Part shown: piece after piece, positions 1 through 6,800 of the stretch
How the letters are laid out: each line of letters begins with the position of its first letter
Position numbering within the stretch: the first letter of the stretch is position 1
Assembly: GCA_040905365.1 (NCBI GenBank)
Contig: JBBDRQ010000010.1
Coordinates: forward strand, 1-11,984
Direction of reading: 5' to 3'
From: JAHWKV01 sp040905365
Lineage (GTDB): Bacteria; Actinomycetota; CADDZG01; JAHWKV01
Length of the DNA: 11,984 bases
Position numbers and translations under genes: made by a program
The notes under the pieces: generated by a model
What the model was told of the DNA's origin: nothing
What the model saw: the letters and a program-made list of their open reading frames with translations, nothing else
Databases searched by the model: none

Positions 1-101
1 GGCCTGCGCAGCAGCCACAGGGCCAGCAAGGCCGCGCCGCCAATAAGCCGTTTGCTCTTCGATCCATCGGAGTCTTCGGCTGCCGCGGCGAGTCCGTTCA
101 C
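1..101 (-). CDS. N-terminus of an unidentified membrane-anchored protein (partial, runs off the left edge)
   Basis: On the minus strand a frame opens with GTG at 101-99 and stays open to the window edge, giving about 33 residues. It begins MNGLAAAAEDSDGSKSKR, a short polar and acidic stretch, followed by LIGGAALLALWLLRR, which looks like the start of a transmembrane helix or signal anchor. A -10-like hexamer lies six bases before the GTG, which supports this start for a leaderless message. It diverges from the cyclophilin gene. The stretch is too short to assign to a family, and the reading could be chance because it is not closed by a stop inside the window. I infer a small or membrane-bound protein of unknown function. 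Confidence 0.45.
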   Translation of the reverse strand, partial: MNGLAAAAEDSDGSKSKRLIGGAALLALWLLRR

Positions 102-107
102 TCTCTA

Positions 108-113
108 AAGGTA
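108..113 (-). promoter_or_regulatory. -10-like hexamer TACCTT of a leaderless promoter
   Basis: Read on the minus strand, TACCTT is followed by six bases and then the GTG at 101. This spacing places the transcription start at or next to the start codon. No convincing -35 is visible. Confidence 0.3.
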
Positions 114-146
114 ACTCGGCCGGCGTCCCGGCTACTTCCCGGGGGA

Positions 147-167
147 TCCGGGGGCGAAGCCCCCGGA
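147..167. repeat. Perfect 9-bp stem, 3-nt loop GC hairpin
   Basis: TCCGGGGGC (147-155), loop GAA, GCCCCCGGA (159-167) pair perfectly. A second CCGGGGG copy at 139-145 could compete for the same 3' arm. There is no T run on either side and the flanking genes diverge, so it is not an obvious intrinsic terminator. It may be a palindromic repeat unit or a 5' leader structure. Confidence 0.6.
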
Positions 168-180
168 CTAGTGCACTAGT
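167..180. promoter_or_regulatory. Perfect 14-bp palindrome ACTAGTGCACTAGT
   Basis: The 14 bases are self-complementary and abut the GC hairpin, sharing base 167. Lying in a divergent intergenic region about 20 bp upstream of the likely cyclophilin promoter, it could be a binding site for a dimeric regulator. No regulator can be named. Confidence 0.4.
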
Positions 181-212
181 AGACTGACCGGGGACTCATT
201 TGACGCAATCTC

Positions 213-234
213 TATAACCGGGAGAAGAAGAAGT
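213..234 (+). promoter_or_regulatory. -10-like TATAAC and purine-rich ribosome binding site of the cyclophilin gene
   Basis: TATAAC at 213-218 matches the -10 consensus at five of six positions. GGAGAAGAAGAAG (221-233) directly precedes the ATG at 235 and is a convincing ribosome binding region. A TTGACG at 200-205 is only 7 bp upstream of TATAAC, so it cannot be its -35. Confidence 0.4.
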
Positions 235-747
<513 letters not shown>

Positions 748-750
748 CCG

Positions 751-1476
751 TTAGCGGGGTACGACCTTTGCTTCGAGCTTCTCCAGCAGTTGCTCGTTGC
801 CCGCGGCCACCGTCAACGGACCGTGCTGGCGTGCGCAGCCGCCGGCGGCTTGCACCAGCGCGACGCCGGCACTGGTGTCCCAGCGCTGCACCGCCTCTTC
901 GTAGAAGCCGTCCAGCCGTCCCATGGCGACCCAGGCGAGATCCAGGGCGCAGCTGCCGGCCCGGCGGATATCGCGCACCTGCGGCAGGAGTTCGGCGGCG
1001 ATGGCCGCTTGGCGGGCCCGTACCTCGGCCGAGTAGGCAAAGCCGGTGGCTATCAGGGAGTCGGACAGGTCGGTCTTGGTGCTGGGTGTCAACAGCCCGG
1101 GATCGCTGAAGGTCTCGTTGCGGTTGGGGTCGTGGATCACACCCAACCGCACCGCGCCTTCTATACCGATCGACACGCACCAGTGCGGGTAGCCGTAGAC
1201 GTAGTTGACGGTGCCGTCCAGCGGATCCACCACCCACCGGATCCCGCTGGCGCCGTCCTGGCCGGACCCTTCCTCGGCGACTATTACATCGTCGGGGCGG
1301 TGCTGCTGCAGGGCAGAGAAGATGTGGTGCTCGGCCGCCCGGTCGGCGTCGGTAACCAGGTCGGTCGGGGTGGACTTGGCGCTTACCCGACCCATGTCCA
1401 TCTCCAGCAGGATCTCGCCGGCCTCCACCGCCAGCCGCTCGGCTAGAGTGCGCAGCTGCTCGGCCAATCCCTCCAT
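751..1476 (-). CDS. Inositol monophosphatase family phosphatase
   Basis: This 241-residue protein belongs to the Mg2+-dependent, Li+-sensitive phosphatase family (inositol-1-phosphatase, histidinol-phosphatase HisN, CysQ-like enzymes). Metal-binding motifs are intact: AEEG at 67-70, WVVDPLDGT at 81-89 (D84, D87) and WDTSAGVALVQAAGG at 199-213 (D200). The ATG at 1476 overlaps the TGA of the upstream yjbQ-like gene by one base (TGATG), which supports this start over longer in-frame ones and suggests translational coupling. Odd: after ETFSD (about residue 125) the usual GxGAxxNGxxI hairpin segment is missing, so the chain is roughly 20 residues shorter than typical members. The substrate cannot be decided from sequence; inositol phosphate or histidinol phosphate are the likeliest in actinobacteria. 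Confidence 0.9.
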   Translation of the reverse strand: MEGLAEQLRTLAERLAVEAGEILLEMDMGRVSAKSTPTDLVTDADRAAEHHIFSALQQHRPDDVIVAEEGSGQDGASGIRWVVDPLDGTVNYVYGYPHWCVSIGIEGAVRLGVIHDPNRNETFSDPGLLTPSTKTDLSDSLIATGFAYSAEVRARQAAIAAELLPQVRDIRRAGSCALDLAWVAMGRLDGFYEEAVQRWDTSAGVALVQAAGGCARQHGPLTVAAGNEQLLEKLEAKVVPR

Positions 1477-1883
1477 CAGCTCTCCCCCAGGAAGGCCAGA
1501 ACCACCCGGCGCTGGGGATTGTCCACGTTGGTGTCGACCATGGCGATGCTCTGCCAGGTTCCCAGCGACACGCGCCCGCCGAACACCGGCAGGGTAAGCG
1601 CGGGCGAGACGAAGGCGGGCAGCAGGTGATCGGCGCCGTGGCCGGGCGAGCCGTGTGAGTGCACATAGCGGTTGTCCCTGGGCAGCAGCTCGTCGAGGCG
1701 TTCCCAAAGGTCCTGCTCGCTTCCGGAGCCCAGTTCCATCAAGACGAGCCCCGCGGTGGCATGCGGCACCGATACGCTCACCAGCCCGTCGCCCTCGCCG
1801 GCGACGAACCTGCAGACCTCGCCGGTGAGGTCGACGATCCTGCGGGCTCGGCCTGTGTCCAGCGCCAGTGTCTTGGTCTTCAC
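1476..1883 (-). CDS. YjbQ / UPF0047 family protein
   Basis: The 135-residue product matches the YjbQ (UPF0047) family, small trimeric proteins annotated from genetic evidence as having weak thiamin-phosphate-synthase-like activity, true role unclear. Family hallmarks are HATAGLVLMELG at 41-52, HGSPGHGADHLLPA at 77-90 with conserved histidines that line the metal-binding pocket, and LGTWQSIAMVD at 107-117. The GTG at 1883 is chosen because the conserved domain begins within a few residues and a TAGACT hexamer ends seven bases upstream; longer frames run into the facing aldo/keto reductase gene. It is the first gene of a two-gene leftward unit with the phosphatase. Family assignment is firm; function is not. 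Confidence 0.9.
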   Translation of the reverse strand: MKTKTLALDTGRARRIVDLTGEVCRFVAGEGDGLVSVSVPHATAGLVLMELGSGSEQDLWERLDELLPRDNRYVHSHGSPGHGADHLLPAFVSPALTLPVFGGRVSLGTWQSIAMVDTNVDNPQRRVVLAFLGES

Positions 1884-1885
1884 GC

Positions 1886-1913
1886 TTGCCAGTCTAAGGG
1901 CATGTCGTAGGCT
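1886..1913 (+). promoter_or_regulatory. Promoter for the aldo/keto reductase gene, probably leaderless
   Basis: TTGCCA (1886-1891, five of six matches to TTGACA), a 16-bp spacer and TAGGCT (1908-1913) are followed by seven bases and the ATG at 1921. No ribosome binding site stands between, and the geometry puts the transcription start at the start codon. Confidence 0.5.
1891..1896 (-). promoter_or_regulatory. -10 hexamer TAGACT of the yjbQ-like gene, probably leaderless
   Basis: On the minus strand TAGACT is followed by GGCAAGC and the GTG at 1883, seven bases apart. It shares base 1891 with the -35 element of the divergent promoter, so the two polymerases should compete. No good -35 is visible. 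Confidence 0.4.
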
Positions 1914-1920
1914 TGAGAGC

Positions 1921-2955
1921 ATGCAGTACGTTCGCTTGGGCGGCACCGGCGTTCGGGTCAGTCCCTTGTGCCTGGGCGCCATGATGTTCGGCGGGTGGGG
2001 TGAGCCCGACCACGGCAACGGGATCGAGACCATCCACGCCGCGCTGGACGCCGGCATCAACTTCATAGACACCGCCAACGTCTACTCCGAGGGGGAGAGC
2101 GAACGGATTGTCGGCAAGGCGCTCAAAGGCCGCCGGGACGGCGTCGTGCTCGCCACCAAGCTCTACGGCGCGATGTCCGAGGACCCCAATGACCGCGGGA
2201 CGTCGCGCCGGCACATCATCCAAGAGGTTGAGAACTCGCTGCGGCGGCTGGATACCGACTACATAGACCTGTACCAGGTCCACCGTCCCGACCCGCTCAC
2301 CGACCTATCGGAAACCCTGGGTGCGCTGGACGACCTGGTACGGCAGGGCAAGGTGCGCTACATCGGCTCGTCTACGTTTCCTCCCGACGAGGTGGTCGAG
2401 GCCCAGTGGGCGGCCTCCCGGGACGGATTGCAGCGCTTTGTGAGCGAACAGCCTCCGTACTCGATCTTTGTGCGCCACGTCGAGGAGGCGCTGTTGCCGG
2501 TTGCGCAGCGTTACCGGATGGGCGTGCTGGCTTGGAGCCCTCTGGCCGGCGGGTGGCTCTCGGGCAGGTTCCGCAAGGGGCGGCCCTACGACCAGACCGG
2601 CCGCGCCAAGCGGTCGCCGGAGCGATTCGACCCGTCGAAACCGGAGAACCAGCGCAAGTACGACATCATCGAGCAGCTGGTGCCGCTGGCGCAGGAGGAG
2701 GGGATTTCCCTGGTCGAGCTCGGGGTTTCCTGGGTGCTGGAGCACCCGGCGGTTACCTCGGCGATCATCGGCCCCCGCAACCGCCGGCAGTTGGAAGGCC
2801 AGCTGAAGGCCGGGGACATATGTCTGAGCACCGAGACTCTGGACGCCGTCGACGAAATCGTTCCGCCCGGGGTCACGCTCAACAAGGCGGACGAGGGGTA
2901 CATGCCGCCGTGGCTCGACGTGCGGTACCGGCGCCGGCGGCGGGATCTGTCCTAG
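1921..2955 (+). CDS. Aldo/keto reductase
   Basis: A 344-residue NAD(P)H-dependent oxidoreductase of the aldo/keto reductase (TIM-barrel) superfamily, closest in look to the bacterial YajO/YghZ-like groups. The catalytic tetrad is visible: D50 and Y55 in FIDTANVYSEGESE, K80 in LATKLYG, and H121 in LYQVHRPDP. Cofactor-binding segments follow, including AWSPLAGGWLSGRF near residue 205 and SAIIGPRNRRQLEGQL near residue 280, where the R residues usually contact the NADP phosphate. The ATG at 1921 is the start at which the conserved domain begins; longer in-frame starts lie inside the facing yjbQ-like gene. Its stop shares four bases with the stop of menE on the other strand. The physiological substrate is unknown and nothing ties it to menaquinone synthesis. 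Confidence 0.93.
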   Translation: MQYVRLGGTGVRVSPLCLGAMMFGGWGEPDHGNGIETIHAALDAGINFIDTANVYSEGESERIVGKALKGRRDGVVLATKLYGAMSEDPNDRGTSRRHIIQEVENSLRRLDTDYIDLYQVHRPDPLTDLSETLGALDDLVRQGKVRYIGSSTFPPDEVVEAQWAASRDGLQRFVSEQPPYSIFVRHVEEALLPVAQRYRMGVLAWSPLAGGWLSGRFRKGRPYDQTGRAKRSPERFDPSKPENQRKYDIIEQLVPLAQEEGISLVELGVSWVLEHPAVTSAIIGPRNRRQLEGQLKAGDICLSTETLDAVDEIVPPGVTLNKADEGYMPPWLDVRYRRRRRDLS

Positions 2956-4127
2956 CTTTCCGGGCGCAGGAGCTCTCGAATTGCCGGGAGGTCGGGTTTG
3001 CCCGAGCGGGTGCGGGGGATGAGTTCAACGGTTCGGATCAGCTTGGGAACCTCGTAAGGAGCAGCTTTGGTCCGCAGCGCCCGTGCGACCTGCGCTTCAT
3101 CTACCGCTTTGCCTTCGCCGGCTACCACGACGGCGGCCACCCTCTGGCCCCAGTCGGGGTCCGGCAGGCCCAGCACCGCGGCGTCCGCTATGCCCGGGTG
3201 CTCGACCAGCAATTGGGTGACCCGCCGGGCGGATACCTTTTCGCCGCCGGTGATGATGACGTTGTCGGCGCGTCCCAGCACGGTCAGCCTACCGTTGTCC
3301 AGCCGGCCCAGGTCGGAGGTGGTGAACCACCCGCCGGTAAGCACCTGCCGGGTCAACTCCGCCTCCAGCCGGTACCCGCTCATGAGCATCGGCCCGGCCA
3401 GCTCGATGATCCCGCCGGACACCCGTACCGATACGCCGTCCAGGGGCCTGGCGTCGTAGACGCACCCGCCGCAGGTCTCGGTCATCCCGTAGGTCTGCAC
3501 CACCGTTGCCCCGGCGGCGGCGGCCCGCTCGAGCAGGCTCTCGCCGGCGGGCCCGCCGCCCAGCAACACGGCCGCGAACCGTCTTAGGTCGACGCCGGCG
3601 TCGAGCAGGCGCGTGAGCTGGGTCGGCACCAGCGAGATCAAATCCGCGTCCTTCTGCCGTCGGATCGCCTCGGGGTCGAACCGGTCGTGGACTGCCGGCG
3701 TGGTGCCGCTAAGCGCCGAGCGCACCACGATGGCCAGGCCGGCCACGTGGCTGATGGGAAGGCAGCACAGCCACCGCAGCGACGGCTCGACGCCGAGGCG
3801 CCGGATCGACGCGCCCGCCGACCACCGGAGCGCGTCGTGGGTGAGCAGTACCCCCTTGGGCGGGCCGGAGCTGCCGGAGGTGGGGATCACGGCCGCTACT
3901 GCGCCGTCTACCGGCCGTGCCGCGCCCAGCTTGGTCGTCGCGCCCGGCTCGTGCAACTGCGCCGGGCGAAACCGCTCCAGCAGGTCGGCCACTTGGCTGT
4001 GCGGAAGCGAGGTGTCCAGGGGGAGCACCGCCTGCCCGCTCTCCCAAGCTTGCAGGATCCGGGCACCGAGCTGCCGGTTTGGGTAGCGTAGGGCTACGAG
4101 GTTGGTCTCGCTCACGGTTTGGACCAC
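2952..4127 (-). CDS. menE: MenE, o-succinylbenzoate-CoA ligase
   Basis: ANL-superfamily adenylating enzyme of 391 residues, the short form common in actinobacteria. It activates o-succinylbenzoate with ATP and CoA to OSB-CoA, the substrate of MenB encoded next door. Motifs in order: phosphate-binding loop IPTSGSSGPPKG (81-92), SHVAGL (126-131), TYGMTETCGG (212-221), TSDLGRLDNG (270-279), GRADNVIITGGEKVS (285-299), and the C-terminal PRTRSGKPDL (371-380) with the catalytic lysine K377. The start is GTG at 4127, seven bases after a TAATGT hexamer; an alternative GTG lies at 4115. Homology alone would allow another acyl-CoA ligase, but the divergent menBACD operon makes MenE the clear reading. 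The N-terminal domain is compact compared with long MenE forms. Confidence 0.93.
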   Translation of the reverse strand: MVQTVSETNLVALRYPNRQLGARILQAWESGQAVLPLDTSLPHSQVADLLERFRPAQLHEPGATTKLGAARPVDGAVAAVIPTSGSSGPPKGVLLTHDALRWSAGASIRRLGVEPSLRWLCCLPISHVAGLAIVVRSALSGTTPAVHDRFDPEAIRRQKDADLISLVPTQLTRLLDAGVDLRRFAAVLLGGGPAGESLLERAAAAGATVVQTYGMTETCGGCVYDARPLDGVSVRVSGGIIELAGPMLMSGYRLEAELTRQVLTGGWFTTSDLGRLDNGRLTVLGRADNVIITGGEKVSARRVTQLLVEHPGIADAAVLGLPDPDWGQRVAAVVVAGEGKAVDEAQVARALRTKAAPYEVPKLIRTVELIPRTRSGKPDLPAIRELLRPES

Positions 4128-4134
4128 GTAAGAT

Positions 4135-4140
4135 ACATTA
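4135..4140 (-). promoter_or_regulatory. -10 hexamer TAATGT of menE, probably leaderless
   Basis: On the minus strand TAATGT, then ATCTTAC, then the GTG at 4127. The seven-base gap is identical to that of the two promoters around 1890-1913. The 52-bp menE/menB gap is AT-rich compared with its neighbours, as expected for a divergent promoter region. Confidence 0.4.
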
Positions 4141-4164
4141 CTTTAACAATTCGAGTATTTGCTC

Positions 4165-4169
4165 AGGAG
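4165..4169 (+). promoter_or_regulatory. Ribosome binding site of menB
   Basis: AGGAG ends ten bases before the ATG at 4180 and decides that start over the in-frame TTG at 4159, which precedes it. A -10 for menB is not clear; TACTTT (4139-4144) and TATTTG (4156-4161) are candidates. Confidence 0.6.
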
Positions 4170-4179
4170 TAGCCAGCTG

Positions 4180-5010
4180 ATGGAATCCCAAGCCAGTATT
4201 GCCTGGCAGAGCTCAGGCGACTTTGAAGACGTCATCTACGAGACGGCCGAGGGTATCGCCAAGATAACCATCAACCGTCCCGAGGTCCGCAACGCGTTTC
4301 GCCCGCAGACGGTTGTCGAGCTGGGGCGGGCTTTCGAGATGGCCCGCGATGATCCCGGCATCGGAGTGGTGATTCTCACCGGCGCCGGCACCCTGGCCTT
4401 TTGCTCCGGGGGCGACCAGAAGGTCCGCAGCGACGACGGCTACGCCGATGCACAGGGGGTCGGCCGCTTGAACGTGCTGGATCTGCAGGTGCAGATCCGC
4501 CGGCTGCCCAAGCCGGTCATCGCCATGGTGGCCGGATACGCGATCGGCGGCGGCCACGTGCTGCACGTGGTGTGCGACCTTACCGTAGCGGCCGACAACG
4601 CCCGTTTTGGGCAGACCGGCCCCAAGGTGGGCTCGTTCGACGGCGGCTACGGCGCCGGTCTGCTGGCCCGGATGGTCGGGCACAAAAAGGCCCGGGAGAT
4701 CTGGTTTTTGTGTGAGCAGTACGACGCGCAGCAGGCGATGGACATGGGTCTGGTCAACAAGGTGGTGCCCTTGGACGAGCTGGAGAACGAGACCGTGCGG
4801 TGGTGCCGGCGGATCTTGCAGATGAGCCCGTTGTCCCTGCGGCTGCTCAAGGCGGCGTTTAACGCCGACACCGACGGTTTGGCCGGTATCCAGCAGCTGG
4901 CGGGCGACGCCACCCTGCTTTACTACATGAGCGAGGAGGCGCAGGAGGGCCGTGACGCCTATCTGCAGAAGCGCAAGCCGCAGTTTGACCGGTTTCCGAA
5001 GCGGCCCTGA
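4180..5010 (+). CDS. menB: MenB, 1,4-dihydroxy-2-naphthoyl-CoA synthase
   Basis: Crotonase-fold enzyme of 276 residues that cyclises OSB-CoA to DHNA-CoA by an intramolecular Claisen (Dieckmann-type) condensation. It carries the signature that separates MenB from other crotonases: FCSGGDQKV at 74-82, GYAIGGGHVLHVVCDL at 119-134 (oxyanion hole) and QTGPKVGSFDGGYG at 145-158 with the catalytic D154. The C-terminal tail YLQKRKPQFDRFP, with the tyrosine that crosses to the neighbouring active site in the hexamer, is also present. Glycine at 147 in QTGP is the state reported for bicarbonate-dependent MenB. First gene of the menB-menA-menC-menD operon, 21 bp before menA. Confidence 0.97.
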   Translation: MESQASIAWQSSGDFEDVIYETAEGIAKITINRPEVRNAFRPQTVVELGRAFEMARDDPGIGVVILTGAGTLAFCSGGDQKVRSDDGYADAQGVGRLNVLDLQVQIRRLPKPVIAMVAGYAIGGGHVLHVVCDLTVAADNARFGQTGPKVGSFDGGYGAGLLARMVGHKKAREIWFLCEQYDAQQAMDMGLVNKVVPLDELENETVRWCRRILQMSPLSLRLLKAAFNADTDGLAGIQQLAGDATLLYYMSEEAQEGRDAYLQKRKPQFDRFPKRP

Positions 5011-5031
5011 CCGGCCGGGGCGGCAAGCCGC

Positions 5032-5895
5032 GTGAAGTACTGGGTGGAGGCTGCCCGGCCGCGTACGCTGGTCGCCGGCATCGTTCCCGTGCTGGTGGGC
5101 ACCGCGGTCTCCGACCGCTTCTCGGCCCCAAGGTTTCTGGGGGCCCTGGTGGTCGCCGTGTTCATGCAGGTGGGGGTTAACTTTGCCAACGACTACTTCG
5201 ACGCGGTCAAGGGGGTAGACACCACCCGGCGCCTCGGCCCGCGCCGGCTCACCTCGGCCGGGCTCATCTCGCCCGGCGCTATGCGCAACGCGATGGTTGT
5301 CACATTCCTCGTTGCCGTGCTGGCGGGTCTGGGTTTGGCTGCTGCGGCCGGGTGGGAGCTGGCCGTGGTCGGCGCGGTCAGCCTACTGGCTGCGCTCGGC
5401 TACAGCGGAGGTCCCTGGCCTTACGCCTCGCACGGGCTCGGCGAGGTGTTCGTCTTCATCTTCTTCGGGGTGGTTGCCACTGTGGGGTCGAGCTACGTGC
5501 AGATCGAGAGCGTCGCTTCTCTAGCCCTCGTGGCCTCGGTGCCGGTGGGCCTGCTGGCGACTGCCATCTTGCTGGTGAACAACCTGCGGGACATCCACAC
5601 CGACGCGGCTACGGGAAAGCGGACCCTGGCGGTGATGCTGGGTACGGCCGGCACACAGCGGTTGTACCGGGCCACCTTGGCCGGCGCTTTCCTGGGGTTG
5701 GGGCCGGTGGGGTGGGCGGCCGGATCGGCCCTGGTGGCGCTGCCGGTGCTCAGCCTCCCGCTGGCGGTCGATCCCTGGCGGCGGGTGGCCACCGAATCCG
5801 GCCGCGGCCTGATCGCGGTGCTGGTCTCCACGGCCAAGCTGCAGCTGGTCTTCGGAGCTTTGATGGCCGTGGGCCTGTGGTGGGTGGGAAGATGA
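5032..5895 (+). CDS. menA: MenA, 1,4-dihydroxy-2-naphthoate polyprenyltransferase
   Basis: UbiA-family integral membrane prenyltransferase of 287 residues with about eight hydrophobic helices. It attaches the polyprenyl chain to DHNA with loss of CO2, giving demethylmenaquinone at the cytoplasmic membrane. Both Mg-pyrophosphate motifs are visible: NDYFDAVKGVDT at 53-64 (D54, D57, D63) and NNLRDIHTDAATGKRTL at 183-199 (D187, D191). The N-terminal WVEAARPRTL is typical of MenA. The start is GTG at 5032, after a G-rich stretch (GGGGCGG) that may serve as ribosome binding site. The last four bases overlap the start of menC (ATGA). Confidence 0.96.
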   Translation: MKYWVEAARPRTLVAGIVPVLVGTAVSDRFSAPRFLGALVVAVFMQVGVNFANDYFDAVKGVDTTRRLGPRRLTSAGLISPGAMRNAMVVTFLVAVLAGLGLAAAAGWELAVVGAVSLLAALGYSGGPWPYASHGLGEVFVFIFFGVVATVGSSYVQIESVASLALVASVPVGLLATAILLVNNLRDIHTDAATGKRTLAVMLGTAGTQRLYRATLAGAFLGLGPVGWAAGSALVALPVLSLPLAVDPWRRVATESGRGLIAVLVSTAKLQLVFGALMAVGLWWVGR

Positions 5896-6800
5896 CTACG
5901 GAGCTCGGCTGGCACCCCTTCCGCGTCCCGCTCAAAGCGCCGTTTCGGGGCGTTAGCGAGCGCAGCGGTGCGCTGGTGTCCGGCCCGCGGGGCTGGGGAG
6001 AGTTCTCACCGTTTCCCGGCTACTCGGACCGCGAGGTGGACCGGTGCCTGGCCTCCGCGGTGGCGTGCGCCCGTGATCCTTTGCCCCGGGCGGTCCGCCG
6101 CCGGGTGGCCGTGCACGCCACCGTCGGGGCCGTCCCCGCGCAACAGGCGGCCCGCCTGGTACAGGCGTCGGGGTGCGCGGCGGCCAAGGTCAAAGTCGGC
6201 GAGGGCGACGACTACTCGCGGGTGGAGGCGGTCCGGCAGGCGCTGGGCCCGCAGGGGCTGATCATGGTGGATGCCAACGGGGCTTGGACACTCGAGGAGG
6301 CCGAGCGGGCGATCCGGCGGCTCGGCCCGTTGGAAGTCGGCTTGGTGGAGCAGCCGGTTGCCACACTGCAGGACATGGTGAAGCTGCGTAGGTCGGTTCA
6401 GGTGCCGTTGGCGGCGGACGAGTTGGTTACTTCGCCCGAGGCCGCCCGGCGCATCGCCGCCGCGGAAGCCGCCGATGTCCTGGTTGTGAAGGTGCAGAGC
6501 CTGGGGGGAGTGGACCGATCGATGCGTACGGTGCAGGCCTGCGGTCTGCCGGCGATCGTCTCCAACTTGATCGAGACCTCGGTGGGCATCTGGGCGGGGC
6601 TGGCCCTGGCCGCGGCGCTCGATGACCTACCGTACACGTGCGGCCTCGGTACCGCAGGCATGCTGGCCGGGGACCTGGTGGCCGCCTCCTTGATCCCGGT
6701 CGATGGCTGGCTTGCGGTGGAGCGTCCCGAGGTGGACCCCGCCCGGCTGCGAGAGTTTGCCGCCCAGGAGCCGCCGGTGCCGTCGAGGTGGCCGCGGTGA
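5892..6800 (+). CDS. menC: MenC, o-succinylbenzoate synthase
   Basis: Enolase-superfamily enzyme of 302 residues that dehydrates SHCHC to o-succinylbenzoate. The barrel-end residues are in place: KVKVG at 99-103 with base K101, metal ligands D127 (VDANGAW), E153 (LVEQP) and D176 (AADE), and the second lysine K200 in VVKVQ. SNLIETSVG at 224-232 is characteristic of OSB synthases of the actinobacterial type. The N-terminal capping domain is short (GWGEFSPFPGY at 34-44). The ATG at 5892 overlaps the menA stop by four bases and is preceded by GGGAAG. Its stop in turn overlaps the menD GTG by four bases, so menA, menC and menD are likely translationally coupled. Confidence 0.95.
   Translation: MTTELGWHPFRVPLKAPFRGVSERSGALVSGPRGWGEFSPFPGYSDREVDRCLASAVACARDPLPRAVRRRVAVHATVGAVPAQQAARLVQASGCAAAKVKVGEGDDYSRVEAVRQALGPQGLIMVDANGAWTLEEAERAIRRLGPLEVGLVEQPVATLQDMVKLRRSVQVPLAADELVTSPEAARRIAAAEAADVLVVKVQSLGGVDRSMRTVQACGLPAIVSNLIETSVGIWAGLALAAALDDLPYTCGLGTAGMLAGDLVAASLIPVDGWLAVERPEVDPARLREFAAQEPPVPSRWPR

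Noticed and set aside
147..167. Intrinsic terminator
   Set aside because: Neither neighbouring gene ends here; both start and diverge, and no T run follows on either strand.
200..218. TTGACG and TATAAC as one promoter for the cyclophilin gene
   Set aside because: Only 7 bp separate the two hexamers, far below the 16-18 bp needed.
1672..1920. N-terminal extension of the aldo/keto reductase
   Set aside because: It would cover the yjbQ-like gene on the opposite strand, and the family domain begins at the ATG at 1921.
2406..3587. Plus-strand open frame of 393 residues across the end of the aldo/keto reductase and menE
   Set aside because: G/A/R-rich shadow frame overlapping motif-supported genes on both strands.
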